Shown: in pieces, positions 43,053 to 52,734 of the stretch | Layout: each line of letters opens with the position of its first letter | How positions within the stretch are numbered: the first letter of the stretch is position 1 | NCBI GenBank assembly: GCA_965205595.1 | Contig: CBDBHI010000012.1 | Coordinates: 248,001-312,000, forward strand | Origin: CATQHP01 sp965205595 | GTDB lineage: Bacteria; Acidobacteriota; Terriglobia; Bryobacterales; UBA6623 | DNA: 64,000 nucleotides | Reading direction: 5' to 3' | Notes under the pieces: model-generated | Database searches by the model: none | Told to the model about the DNA's origin: nothing | The model's input: only the letters and a program-made list of their open reading frames with translations | Translations under genes and position numbers: made by a program

Positions 43053-44249
43053 CTAGTCGCCGTGGCTGATGCGCCAGATTTTCTTGCCGCCGTCGTCGCT
43101 GACTAGCAGTGATCCGTCTTTGAGTTGCAACAAGCCGACGGGCCGTCCCCAGACGTCAGTACTTGCGGAGTCGGGCATCCAGCCGGTGAGAAAGTCTTGC
43201 GGCCCCGACTGCGGGCGACCATCTTTGAACGGAATGTACACCACACTGTAGCCAACGCGCTCCGATCGATTCCAAGACCCGTGGAAGGCGATGAATAGCC
43301 CGCCGCGGTACTTTTCAGGAAACTGCGTGCCGGTATAGAAACGAATGTCGAGGGCGGCGACGTGTGCGCCTAGAAGTACGTCAGGGTACTGCGTCTTCTT
43401 GACCATCTCGGGTGCAACGTCTTTGTGGCGCGGCTCTTCGTGCGGGCCGCTGTAGGCATACGGCCAGCCATAGAAGGCACCCTCTTTAATGTTCACAAGA
43501 TAGTCGGAGACGAGATCATCGCCAAGGCCGTCGCGCTCTTGAACCGTTCCCCATAGGTCGCTGCTACCGGGCCGCCATTGAAAGCCCACGGTATTGCGCA
43601 ATCCGCCGGCGATCTTTTCATGACCGCTGCCGTCGGGATTGTAGCGATGGACGGCCGCGCGGATGGGCGCTTCGCCGAGATCGATGTTCGAGCCGGAGCC
43701 GACCGTGACGTACAACTTTGAATGATCTTCGGTGAACAGCAGAGAGCGAGTCCAGTGGCCTTTGCCTGTGTCGCCGAAATTGATGATTTCTTCGCCCTTG
43801 CCAACGGTCATTGCCTTGGCGTCGTACTTGTAGCGCTTGACCGATGTCGGTTCACCGACGTAGAGCCAGTCCTCGTGAAACGCTAGGCCGTAGGGACGAT
43901 CAAGATTCTCAATGATTTTCTTGCTTTCCCCGTCGTTTATGACAAACACGGCGCCGTCGGGCTCGTTACGTGAGCCTGAGTCCGACATGACTAATTCGTC
44001 GTTTGGTCCGAGGGCCATAAATCGCGGACGTTCGAAATCGCCCGAGGCGTACTCGGCAACTGTGAAGCCGGCGGGCACCTGCAGCGTCGCACCATCGGGT
44101 TGTGCAACAACTCGCGGTCGATTGCTTGCCGATGGAGTATGGAACGGTTCCGGCAGACCATCCCAATTGACCGGCTTCTGCGCCATGCCGACCGCACAGA
44201 GGGCGAACAATCCGGTCGCGAGCATGGACATACGTGTCATCTTTGTCAT
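43053..44249 (-). CDS. Exported sorbosone/glucose dehydrogenase-like beta-propeller
   Basis: A 398-residue protein with a Sec signal (about 1-23) and a six-bladed propeller of the soluble PQQ glucose/sorbosone dehydrogenase type. Words include PAGFTVAEYASGDFERPR, RPYGLAFHEDWLYVGE, HWTRSLLFT, RNTVGFQWRP and the late GRPVGLLQLKDGSLLVSDDGG. It probably oxidises an aldose or similar substrate in the periplasm using PQQ; PQQ ligands cannot be confirmed by eye. It is transcribed divergently from a sulfatase. Confidence 0.87.
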   Translation of the reverse strand: MTKMTRMSMLATGLFALCAVGMAQKPVNWDGLPEPFHTPSASNRPRVVAQPDGATLQVPAGFTVAEYASGDFERPRFMALGPNDELVMSDSGSRNEPDGAVFVINDGESKKIIENLDRPYGLAFHEDWLYVGEPTSVKRYKYDAKAMTVGKGEEIINFGDTGKGHWTRSLLFTEDHSKLYVTVGSGSNIDLGEAPIRAAVHRYNPDGSGHEKIAGGLRNTVGFQWRPGSSDLWGTVQERDGLGDDLVSDYLVNIKEGAFYGWPYAYSGPHEEPRHKDVAPEMVKKTQYPDVLLGAHVAALDIRFYTGTQFPEKYRGGLFIAFHGSWNRSERVGYSVVYIPFKDGRPQSGPQDFLTGWMPDSASTDVWGRPVGLLQLKDGSLLVSDDGGKKIWRISHGD

Positions 44250-44344
44250 ACCCCATAGAATACCGGATTTGTACGTATCAAAACGCCAGAAAACGGCTTC
44301 CGCCAGATCCGCGTCAGAGCAGTCGCGATAATGGTTGAGTACGT

Positions 44345-45754
44345 ATGATTTCGAGCGTTTTGAGGAATTTCGCCGTTCTCGGGTTCGCCCTAGGCCTCGT
44401 TGCGTCCGCGATCGGCGCGACGCCCAACATCGTCATCATCTTGATCGACGATTTGGGATACGGAGACATCGGAGCCTACGGCAATGGCATTATCCGCACG
44501 CCGAATCTAGACCGCATCGCTGCCGAGGGCGTGCGGCTAACCGAGTTCTATTCGCCGTCGCCGACATGCTCGCCCGCTCGGGCGGCGCTGCTGACAGGTC
44601 GCCACCCTCTGCGCAGCGGAGTCACTCGCGTATTCGTTCCCAAGGAAAAGTGGGGATTGCCGGCGGCGGAAATCACGCTGGCTGAGCACTTGAAATCGGT
44701 CGGCTATGCGACCGCTTGCATCGGCAAGTGGCATCTCGGCGGACGTCGGGCATTTCGCCCTCGACTCCACGGCTTCGACCGCTTCTACGGAGTGCTCTAT
44801 AGCAACGACATGTCGGTTTTGCCGCTGGTTAACTGGCCGCGCTTCCAACTTCTCGATGAAAATACAGCCGTCGAGTCACCAGCCGTTGTCGAGAATCTTA
44901 CGCAGAACTATACGGCTCAGGCGATTCGATTCGTTGAGGCCAACCACAAACAGCCGTTCTTTTTGTACCTTGCTCACACCATGCCGCATGTTCCGTTGGC
45001 TGCCTCGGAGCAGTTCATTGGCAAGTCAGATTACGGGCTCTACGGTGATGTCGTCGAAGAGCTGGACGCAGCGATTGGCCGAGTAATTGATGCGATCGTG
45101 GCGCTCGGGATTGATGACGAAACTATGGTGTTTGTGATGAGCGACAACGGCGCCTGGCCCGGCAACCAGACAACTCGTGGCGGCTCGGCGGGAAATTTTC
45201 GCGGTTCAAAGGGCACGACTTGGGAAGGCGGCATCCGCGTTCCATTCTTGGCGCGAGCGCCGGGCCGCTTACCGCAGGGCGAGTCGCGGGCCGGCATCGC
45301 CACGCTGATGGATGTATTTCCGACCGTGGCTGCCGCTGCGGGATTGGGCTTGCCTGACGGAGTCGTCTACGACGGGCGAAACATTCTCGGGCTACTCAAG
45401 GGTAGCGCCGCCTCGCCTCACGACGAAGTGTTTTTCAGCGATACGAGAAAAATCCACGCGATGCGATCGGGCTCATGGAAACTGAAACTCTACGACCGCG
45501 CCGTTGATCGCAAGGGGCGCACCAAGCCCGCTCGTGAGAACCAGACACCCCAACTGTACAATCTCGCCGATGACCCCGCTGAAAATCGTGACGTCGCGGC
45601 CGAGCATCCCGCCGTAGTTGCACGCATGCTCGTAAGGGCTCGCGAATTTCAAGACGAACTCAAACCCACGATGAAACTGCCGCCGCGCGGACGGTCGGTG
45701 GCGCGAGGAATCTTGACCCACGGCCAGAAGAAACCCCAGAAGGTTCCGCGTTAG
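44345..45754 (+). CDS. Sulfatase (type I, CxPxR)
   Basis: A 469-residue sulfatase with a signal peptide (about 1-25). Metal ligands are in LIDDLGYGD, the formylglycine site is C75 in CSPAR, and GKWHLGG, SDNGAWPGN and KGTTWEGGIRVP are family blocks. It acts on sulfate esters outside the cytoplasm. A converting enzyme is needed for formylglycine. The SUMF1-like protein at 51.7 kb lacks the paired cysteines of a proven one. The gene is followed after 302 bases by another sulfatase of a different subfamily. Confidence 0.92.
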   Translation: MISSVLRNFAVLGFALGLVASAIGATPNIVIILIDDLGYGDIGAYGNGIIRTPNLDRIAAEGVRLTEFYSPSPTCSPARAALLTGRHPLRSGVTRVFVPKEKWGLPAAEITLAEHLKSVGYATACIGKWHLGGRRAFRPRLHGFDRFYGVLYSNDMSVLPLVNWPRFQLLDENTAVESPAVVENLTQNYTAQAIRFVEANHKQPFFLYLAHTMPHVPLAASEQFIGKSDYGLYGDVVEELDAAIGRVIDAIVALGIDDETMVFVMSDNGAWPGNQTTRGGSAGNFRGSKGTTWEGGIRVPFLARAPGRLPQGESRAGIATLMDVFPTVAAAAGLGLPDGVVYDGRNILGLLKGSAASPHDEVFFSDTRKIHAMRSGSWKLKLYDRAVDRKGRTKPARENQTPQLYNLADDPAENRDVAAEHPAVVARMLVRAREFQDELKPTMKLPPRGRSVARGILTHGQKKPQKVPR

Positions 45755-46056
45755 CGCCGCCGGTCGCGGGCGATGTGCGTTTCGCGACGCAGGCGAATCT
45801 GGCGCGCGAAACGGCGCGGGCCTAGTCGCGTCCAATTGAATGTGACGCCAGTGATTCAAACCTTTCCCGGTGTTTGGATCAGCGGTTGATCGTCTCCTCC
45901 TTCCGCCCGGCGGCGGAGACAGCGGTGGCCGGGTAGCGCAATCTTACTCGCTTCCCAACTTCCTCCGCGTCACTTGGCCGATTCGCCGCAAGCCGCCGCC
46001 GGGCGGGATTTCGTGGCCTCCCGCGCATACGCGGTTCTTTGCGACAATCCTCGGTG
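45755..46056. other. Gap between two sulfatase genes
   Basis: About 300 bases with no supported gene, repeat or hairpin. The following start codon has a short GGTG before it. Confidence 0.5.
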
Positions 46057-47460
46057 ATGACTGCCACACCGAACCTCTCCCGGCGTACTTTTCTTTCGGC
46101 GGTGTCTGGCGCAACTGCGTTGCGCGCCGCGGACGGCGCGCCCAAGAACGTGCTCTTCGTCGCCGCCGACGATCTCAACAACTACCTCGGCTGTTACGGC
46201 CATCCGCTCGTCAAGTCCCCCAACGTCGATGGGCTGGCGGCACGCGGCGTGCGCTTCGATCGAGCTTACTGCCAGTTTCCGTTTTGCGGTCCGAGCCGCG
46301 CTTCGCTGATGACCGGACTACGTCCTGACAACAGCGGCGTGACGTCCAACGCGCAGGTCGATTTTCGCCGCACCAAACCAGACGCGGTGACGCTGCCGCA
46401 GTATTTCAAGAACGCCGGCCACCGCGCCATGCGCGTGGGCAAGATATTCCACATGGGTGTTCCCGGCGGCGTCGGATCGATGAACTACCAGGACCCGCCC
46501 TCGTGGGACGTATCAATTAGCCCCGCCGGCCTGGAGGGCAACAGCCCCGGCGACGGCGGCAACCCGAATCCTCATCTGCGCGACGGCCTGCGAATGCAAT
46601 GGGTAAAAACCGCCGACGACAGCGGACAAGCGGACACAGCGGCGGCCGACAAGGCCATCGAGCTATTGGAGCAGACGGCCGGAGAACCATTCTTCATGGG
46701 CCTCGGGTTCGTTCGGCCACATGTTCCCTTCGTCGCGCCCTCGAAGTTTTTTGACATGTATTCGCTCGACGACATTGAGCCGATTTCGAACCCTCCGAAT
46801 GATCTCGCCGACATACCGGCGGCCGCGAAGATCCTTCGCTCTTACCTGTGGAACGACATGGGGATGACGCCCACGCAACAACGAATTTCACTGCGCGGTT
46901 ACTACGCCTCGGTCAGCTATATGGATCAGCAGCTCGGGCGAGTTTTGCGGACGCTCGACCGCCTTGGGCTGCGCGATAACACCGTCGTGGTTTTCTTCGG
47001 AGACCATGGTTGGCACTTGGGCGAACACACCCACTGGCAGAAGATGTCGTTGATGGAAGAGTCGGTGCGCGCGCCGTTGATTATTTCCGCGCCCGGGGCC
47101 AAGGGGAACGGGCGCTCGACGAGGGCTCTAGCGGAGTTCGTGGATTTCTATCCGACGCTCGCTGACCTTTGCGGGCTCGGCGTGCCGGATGGTCTCGATG
47201 GGGTCAGCCTAGCGCCTGTGCTCGATAATCCCGGTAGCACGGTCAAGTCGGCTGCGTACAGTCAGATTGAATGGGAAAATCGCGTCTACGGCCGCACCGT
47301 GCGCACCGATCGCTACCGCTATATCCAGTGGAAGGGCGAAGGTGACGGCGAGGAGCTGTACGACCACGATAACGATCCGCGCGAGTTCAACAACGTCGCT
47401 ACAAACCCCGCCCAAGCCTCGGCGCTCGCCCAGATGCGGAGCCTCATACATTGGCCGTAG
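46057..47460 (+). CDS. Iduronate-2-sulfatase-like sulfatase
   Basis: A 467-residue sulfatase with a Tat-like signal (LSRRTFLSAVSGATALRA). The metal site is in FVAADDLNNYLG, formylglycine is C77 in CGPSR, and FGDHGWHLGEHTHWQK is characteristic of the iduronate-2-sulfatase group, as is LGFVRPHVPF. ATG 46057 is used; a longer frame from 46039 is less likely because it delays the signal. Substrates are probably sulfated uronic-acid polysaccharides. Confidence 0.92.
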   Translation: MTATPNLSRRTFLSAVSGATALRAADGAPKNVLFVAADDLNNYLGCYGHPLVKSPNVDGLAARGVRFDRAYCQFPFCGPSRASLMTGLRPDNSGVTSNAQVDFRRTKPDAVTLPQYFKNAGHRAMRVGKIFHMGVPGGVGSMNYQDPPSWDVSISPAGLEGNSPGDGGNPNPHLRDGLRMQWVKTADDSGQADTAAADKAIELLEQTAGEPFFMGLGFVRPHVPFVAPSKFFDMYSLDDIEPISNPPNDLADIPAAAKILRSYLWNDMGMTPTQQRISLRGYYASVSYMDQQLGRVLRTLDRLGLRDNTVVVFFGDHGWHLGEHTHWQKMSLMEESVRAPLIISAPGAKGNGRSTRALAEFVDFYPTLADLCGLGVPDGLDGVSLAPVLDNPGSTVKSAAYSQIEWENRVYGRTVRTDRYRYIQWKGEGDGEELYDHDNDPREFNNVATNPAQASALAQMRSLIHWP

Positions 47461-47499
47461 GCCTCTTTCCGTCGAACCTCGACACAATAGAAGCTCCTA

Positions 47500-49485
47500 A
47501 TGAGAATCCCACTACTGTTCGCCCTTGTCGTGTTCTCCGAGCTCAACGTCTTCGCCGCCGTCGGTGAGGATGCCTACCAAACCCGCTGCGCGCTGTGTCA
47601 CGGCAGTGACGGCGCGGGCACCGATCGCGCTCGATCGATCTTGATCAAAATCCACAGAAGCAGGCTCGACCAACTCGCGACGATCGTTACAAACGGCGTT
47701 CCCTCGAAAGGAATGCCGGCCATCGAAATGCCGGCCAATGAGCTTGAACCACTCATCGCGTATCTCAAGGACCTCGCAAAAGCGGTGTCCCCGGCGGCTC
47801 GCGACCCGCGCGCGCCGCAGCCCAGAGACGGCTCTCTGCCGCTAGTCGACGGCAGTTCGATATCCGGAGAGATCCTCAACGAGAGTGGATTTGACGCCCA
47901 GCTTCAAACCGCCGATGGCAAGATCCACCTTTTAAGGCGAGACGGCGAAGCCTTCCACGAACCACCCGTCGAACCGTTTGTAGACTGGTCGACGTATCAC
48001 GGCAGCGACAGCGGCAATCGCCACAGCACGCTCGACCAAATCGATCGCGAAAATGTTGACCAGCTAACCGCCGAATGGTTTTACCCCATTCGAGAAATGA
48101 GCATGATCGAGGGAACGCCAATCGTCATCGCCGGCGTGATGTACGTCACGGCCGTGAACCAGGTCTACGCCCTCGACGCCGCAACCGGCCGCGAAATCTG
48201 GCGCTATTCGCAGCCGCGAACTCCGGGCCTTGTTGGAGACCCCGGAATCGGGCTCAATCGCGGCGTAGCGATTCGTGACGACGTGCTCTTCACCGTCACC
48301 GACCATGCCCACGTCATCGCCCTCAATCGGTTCAGCGGCAAGCGCCTTTGGGACACCGAAATGGCCGACTACCACGAGCACTACGGTGCCGTGGCGGCCC
48401 CTATGGTCGTCGGCGGTCTCGTCATCGCCGGCATCAGCGCGGGCGACACCGGGCTACGTGGTTTCCTCGACGCCTACCATGCTTCTAGCGGTGAACGCGC
48501 CTGGCGCTTTTGGACGATTCCCGAACCAGGCGAACCGCTGTCGGAGACCTGGGGCGATGCCGACGTGCTCCGCCGGGGTTGCGGCGCGACGTGGTTGACG
48601 GGCAGCTACGACGCCGAGTTGGATCTGCTCTATTGGCCGACTGGCAACCCCTGTCCCGACCTCAATGGCGACCTGCGTCCGGGCGACAACCTTTACACGA
48701 ACTCCGTTCTCGTACTGAAGCCGAAAACGGGCGAACTAGAGTGGTACTTCCAGTTCACGCCGCACGACACTCACGATTGGGACGCGCAAGAACCGCTGCT
48801 ACTAGTCGACGAAGAGTTTCGCGGCCGCCAACGTAAGCTGCTCATTCAAGGCAACCGCAACGGTTTCTTCTACGTTCTCGATCGCACCGACGGAGAGTTC
48901 CTATTGGCCAAGCCATTTGTGCCGCAGACCTGGGCCAAGGGCATGGACGAAAAGGGCAGGCCCATCGTAATTCCGGGCAGCGACCCAACTCACGAGGGGT
49001 CCGACGTTTGTCCAGCGATTCGCGGCGCGACCAATTGGTGGGCGACGAGCTACCACCCAGGGACCAAGCTGTTTTACTTGCTAGCCCACGAATCGTGCAT
49101 GAACTACACCAAAGACGATCGCGCCTGGCAACGAGGCCGCAGTTGGTTGGGCGGCACGACCCGCCTATCAGACGGTTCGCCCAATCAAAAGTTCATTCGC
49201 GCGCTCGATATCCAAACGGGCGGCGTTGTGTGGAGCTACGCACAGACCGGTAAGGCGCAGACCTATTCGGGGGTACTTTCCACCGATGGCGATCTAGTCT
49301 TCTTTGGCGAAGACAGCGGAGCCTTTGCAGCCCTAGACGCCAAAAGCGGCAAACCGCTCTGGCATTTCCAAGCAAATCAAGACTGGAAGGCCTCGCCAAT
49401 GACCTACATGGTCGGTGGCCGCCAGTATGTATCCATCGCGTCGGGCATGGGCTTCTGGGCATTCGCGCTGCAGGACAGTCCCTGA
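47500..49485 (+). CDS. Quinoprotein dehydrogenase with N-terminal cytochrome c
   Basis: A 661-residue exported protein. After a signal peptide (about 1-20), a cytochrome c domain has haem motif C30-A-L-C33-H34 and a methionine-rich loop (GVPSKGMPAIEMP). A small linker domain follows, then an eight-bladed PQQ propeller like methanol/ethanol dehydrogenases, with YGAVAAPMV, GDNLYTNSVLVL and HDTHDWDAQEP. It likely oxidises an alcohol and passes electrons to its own haem. In most quinohaemoproteins the cytochrome is C-terminal; here it is N-terminal. It lies 39 bases after the sulfatase. Confidence 0.9.
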   Translation: MRIPLLFALVVFSELNVFAAVGEDAYQTRCALCHGSDGAGTDRARSILIKIHRSRLDQLATIVTNGVPSKGMPAIEMPANELEPLIAYLKDLAKAVSPAARDPRAPQPRDGSLPLVDGSSISGEILNESGFDAQLQTADGKIHLLRRDGEAFHEPPVEPFVDWSTYHGSDSGNRHSTLDQIDRENVDQLTAEWFYPIREMSMIEGTPIVIAGVMYVTAVNQVYALDAATGREIWRYSQPRTPGLVGDPGIGLNRGVAIRDDVLFTVTDHAHVIALNRFSGKRLWDTEMADYHEHYGAVAAPMVVGGLVIAGISAGDTGLRGFLDAYHASSGERAWRFWTIPEPGEPLSETWGDADVLRRGCGATWLTGSYDAELDLLYWPTGNPCPDLNGDLRPGDNLYTNSVLVLKPKTGELEWYFQFTPHDTHDWDAQEPLLLVDEEFRGRQRKLLIQGNRNGFFYVLDRTDGEFLLAKPFVPQTWAKGMDEKGRPIVIPGSDPTHEGSDVCPAIRGATNWWATSYHPGTKLFYLLAHESCMNYTKDDRAWQRGRSWLGGTTRLSDGSPNQKFIRALDIQTGGVVWSYAQTGKAQTYSGVLSTDGDLVFFGEDSGAFAALDAKSGKPLWHFQANQDWKASPMTYMVGGRQYVSIASGMGFWAFALQDSP

Positions 49486-49595
49486 GTGTCGAAGCAAAAC
49501 CCACAAACGAAGGCCAACGGAGCACCTAAATCAAGCGAAAGAATCCGATCGACGGCTAGCCAACAAGCGCAGGGTCGACAAAGCTTTGTTCCCAG

Positions 49596-50696
49596 CTAAC
49601 GAGGAGGAGGCAGCAGCATACTGGCAATTGCCAGCGCGACCGGCCCGGGATTGAAGGAGGCTTCGTTCCCTTGCACGGCGATGATCAAGCCGGCGTCGGC
49701 GAAGTTCGCCAAATACGTCTTGACGCCTTTTACCGAGCCGCCGTGTGTTGAGTAGCGGTGCCCCCTTAGGGTGGCGATGCGCCAGCCCAACGCCTGCTGA
49801 AAGTTGAGGCGCCGCGGATTGTCTCCGAAGGTCTTGATGCTTGCGTCGAGCTGCGGCTTCATCATGGTCGCGATCGTTGTCTGCTTTAGAATCATGCCGC
49901 GGTTTAAGCCGTCGCAGAAACGAACGAGGTCTTCGACTGTAGACAGAATGCCTCCCCCGGCGAACTTGAAGCTCGGGTCCTCACGGTCCGCGTGTGAGAA
50001 TCCGCCACCGTCATTTCGCCTGTAGCCGTGACCTCGGCCACCGATCACTCTCGACAAAACGTCGAACTGGGTTGCCAACATACCGGCGGGTTCGAACACG
50101 TTCTGGCGGAGGTAGCTTTCGAAATCCTCGCCCGAGGCGCTTTCGATCACCCCCTGCAATAAATTGAAAGCATGAGACGAGTACGACCACGCCGAGCCAG
50201 GCTCGAAAAGCAATGGGTCGTCCCGCCAGATCTTGCTGGCTTCTTCAAAACTGTCGTAGTGACGCAACGCTCCGCTGCGATGCTCGCCAAACTCGACGCC
50301 GTTGTAGTGGCGGGTTCCAGATGTTTGCGTCAGGATATGGCGTAGGGTGATGGGCCACTTCTTCGTGGGGTAGAAGGGGATATAGGTCTGGATCTCGGCA
50401 TCGAGGTCGACCTTGCCCTGCTCGACAAGTTTCATGAGGCCGACGGTTGCGACGACCTTCGAGACGGAGCCGATGTTGTTGACGGAACGGCCGGTCTGCG
50501 GCGAGCGATTGTCTAATTCGGCGTATCCAACACCTTCGGAAAACACGATCTTCCCATCGATCGAAACGGCGGCCGCCAGGCCCGGCAGGCCCTTGTCGTC
50601 ACGAGTACGCTCAAGGAAGTCGAGTATCTGGCGACTATCGATTTGGGCTGTGAGAGAGCAAGCGGTAAGAATCGCTGTAGCGACGAATCGGAGCAT
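49596..50696 (-). CDS. Serine hydrolase of the beta-lactamase class C family
   Basis: A 366-residue protein from ATG 50696 with a signal peptide (MLRFVATAILTACSLTAQ). An SxxK motif (GSVSK), a Y-S-S motif in AWSYSSHAFN in place of YxN, and a late HGG in STHGGSVKG make up the active site of esterase, D-aminopeptidase or PBP4-like enzymes. True beta-lactamase action is not implied. An upstream frame from 50765 is an extension. It follows the ApbE gene by about 53 bases. Confidence 0.88.
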   Translation of the reverse strand: MLRFVATAILTACSLTAQIDSRQILDFLERTRDDKGLPGLAAAVSIDGKIVFSEGVGYAELDNRSPQTGRSVNNIGSVSKVVATVGLMKLVEQGKVDLDAEIQTYIPFYPTKKWPITLRHILTQTSGTRHYNGVEFGEHRSGALRHYDSFEEASKIWRDDPLLFEPGSAWSYSSHAFNLLQGVIESASGEDFESYLRQNVFEPAGMLATQFDVLSRVIGGRGHGYRRNDGGGFSHADREDPSFKFAGGGILSTVEDLVRFCDGLNRGMILKQTTIATMMKPQLDASIKTFGDNPRRLNFQQALGWRIATLRGHRYSTHGGSVKGVKTYLANFADAGLIIAVQGNEASFNPGPVALAIASMLLPPPR

Positions 50697-50749
50697 TTCG
50701 CCATCACGGTAGCAGAAGACGGTAACGAAGAATCGCGGGTACCGATCGC

Positions 50750-51715
50750 TTACTCGCTCGGCCAAATGGGTTTCAGTTGCGGTTGGCTATCGAGAATCTG
50801 GTGAGACTTGAGGCGACCTAGAACGTGCAACGCCGTCGCCCAGCCGTCGGCTTCGACTCCAGAGCGGGCAATCACGCTAACTGCTTGCGGCTCCCGCGCG
50901 ATTCGCTGCGACCTTGGGTCTACGATGTGCGAATACAGTACTCCGCCAATCTCGTGGGAGCGTTCGCGATCACCCGATGTCGATACCGCCTCGTTCGCCA
51001 ACCGAATCTCGCGTTCGATCCCCTTAGCTTCGATCGCCACTCGCCAGCCCGACTCCCCTGGGGGCGCCTCGCCCGCGACGATATCGCCCGCAATCGCGAC
51101 GAGCGCGCGGTCGATGCCGTGGCGGCGAAGCTCAACTAGAGCTTGGTCGGCGATGTATCCCTTGGCGATGCCTCCGAGGTCGAGTTGAATACCCGGCGTT
51201 AGAAAGTACACCGTCTGGGCACGGGCATCGAGAACAACATGTTGCCATCCCGTTCGACTCCGAGCAAGCTCACTTGCAGCGGCGTTTGGCACTATTCCCT
51301 GGCGTTGCAGCCGGGTCAAGGCACCGCTCGTAACGTCGAAGGCACCGCCGCTCGAACACGCGATTTCGGCGGCGGCGGCCAGCACCGAAAACAGGTCTCT
51401 GGATAAGAAAACAGGTGCGCGGTCAGCCCGCTGCGAAACTTGATTGACCTCTGAGTCTTTGCGGTAGTCTGACAAGCGGCGGCTGAGTTCCTCGACACGC
51501 GCAAAGCTCGACTGCAAAGCGCGAACGCCATCGATACCGCGCGGCGCGTACGCGGTGATCCGCACGAGCGTGCCCATGTGAGGTTGCTCGGCAACCAATC
51601 GCTCATACTCAATCGCGGCATGAGTTGAAGCGCACAGACCAGTTGCGGCGCAGCAGCACGCGAGCAACGCCATTACCAAGCTACATCTTGTCTGTGGCTG
51701 AATTCCAAGCGTCAT
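50750..51715 (-). CDS. apbE: FAD:protein FMN transferase (ApbE family)
   Basis: A 321-residue exported flavin transferase that attaches FMN to threonines of respiratory and redox proteins. Family marks are HMGTLVRITAY, the FAD site LDLGGIAKGYIAD, EAVSTSGDRER and YSHIVDPRS. The usual glycine-rich GGD before the metal site reads AGD (AIAGDIVAG), a mild deviation. Start 51715 gives a signal peptide with a positive charge (RCSLVMALLACCCAATGLC); ATG 51673 is the alternative. It overlaps the SUMF1-like gene by 35 bases with the first start, so coupling is likely. No obvious flavinylated partner is near. Confidence 0.88.
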   Translation of the reverse strand: MTLGIQPQTRCSLVMALLACCCAATGLCASTHAAIEYERLVAEQPHMGTLVRITAYAPRGIDGVRALQSSFARVEELSRRLSDYRKDSEVNQVSQRADRAPVFLSRDLFSVLAAAAEIACSSGGAFDVTSGALTRLQRQGIVPNAAASELARSRTGWQHVVLDARAQTVYFLTPGIQLDLGGIAKGYIADQALVELRRHGIDRALVAIAGDIVAGEAPPGESGWRVAIEAKGIEREIRLANEAVSTSGDRERSHEIGGVLYSHIVDPRSQRIAREPQAVSVIARSGVEADGWATALHVLGRLKSHQILDSQPQLKPIWPSE

Positions 51716-52652
51716 ACATTTCTTCTGGGCTAGGAATCTTCACCGGACGCACAAGACGAAACCCCAGCCATTGGGCGTCGGTGTGATACCAGATGCTCTT
51801 CGGTAATTGGGGATCTTGCATCTTCCAAGACTCTTCTGAGGCGCGGCGCGCACCACAGCGCGACGAATCGGCATCGTCCATCCACGAGCCGCCTCGCGCG
51901 ACCCGGGGAAAAAGCGCATCAGCCAATTCCAAAGGGTTAGCGATCGAGTCGTTAGCCGCGGGATAGGCGGATTTGTATTGATCGAGCGTCCACTCCCATA
52001 CGTTGCCGTGCATATCGAAAAGGCCCCATGGGTTGGCCTGCTTGGTGCCAACTTTCTGGTAGTGCCGCTCGCTGTTGTCACCGAACCAGGCGTGCTCACC
52101 TAGTTGCGATTTGTCGTCGCCAAACGAGTAGGCGGTGTCTGTGCCCGCGCGGCAAGCGTACTCCCATTCAGCTTCGGTCGGCAGGCGGTAGTAATGGCCA
52201 GTTTTGGCGCTGAGCCATTGCGCGTACTTGCCGGCCCCATGCTGCGTCATGCTAATCGCCGGAAAGCCCTGAATACCCATGCCGAAGCTCATCTCGACAT
52301 ACGGCGGTGTGGGGCTCGATACGGCGGCGACGGAACGGTCGCGGTCGCGATAGCCGCTCGACTCTCGGAGCATAAAAATGCGGTACTCGTCCCAGGTGAC
52401 TTCGTGAGTGCCCATCCAAAAGGCGTCGAGCTCGACGCGGCGGCGCGGGCCTTCGTCGTCGCCACGCCCGGGCTCGGAATCCGGCGTTCCCATCGCGAAC
52501 GTGCCGCCGGGTATCGGCGTCATTCGAAACGTAACCGATGAGTCGGGAATCGTGACTTCGTACGCCTCGCCGGGCGCTCCGTCTGATGATTTCGCGGCGA
52601 TTCGTCTATGGAGCTGGCGAACGAGTTCCATTTTCGGCCTCGTCCGCCGCAC
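51681..52652 (-). CDS. SUMF1/formylglycine-generating-enzyme-like protein
   Basis: A 323-residue protein with the FGE-sulfatase fold. Marks are PIPGGTFAMGTPDSEP, LPTEAEWEYACRAG, NPWGLFDMHGNVWEWTLDQY and ARGGSWMDDADSSRCGARRA. Only one cysteine is present at the active-site loop, whereas true aerobic formylglycine-generating enzymes use two. It is therefore more likely a non-catalytic or different-activity paralog, although it lies 4-7 kb from two sulfatases. The start is 52652 or, less likely, ATG 52631. No signal peptide is evident. Confidence 0.85.
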   Translation of the reverse strand: MRRTRPKMELVRQLHRRIAAKSSDGAPGEAYEVTIPDSSVTFRMTPIPGGTFAMGTPDSEPGRGDDEGPRRRVELDAFWMGTHEVTWDEYRIFMLRESSGYRDRDRSVAAVSSPTPPYVEMSFGMGIQGFPAISMTQHGAGKYAQWLSAKTGHYYRLPTEAEWEYACRAGTDTAYSFGDDKSQLGEHAWFGDNSERHYQKVGTKQANPWGLFDMHGNVWEWTLDQYKSAYPAANDSIANPLELADALFPRVARGGSWMDDADSSRCGARRASEESWKMQDPQLPKSIWYHTDAQWLGFRLVRPVKIPSPEEMYDAWNSATDKM

Positions 52653-52734
52653 TGAGCGGGAGCATGTTTAGAGAGGCCGCGAGCAGCAGGGCCGAGGGCA
52701 GGGGCGCCTTTCGAACGAAAGCCGCGCAACACCC

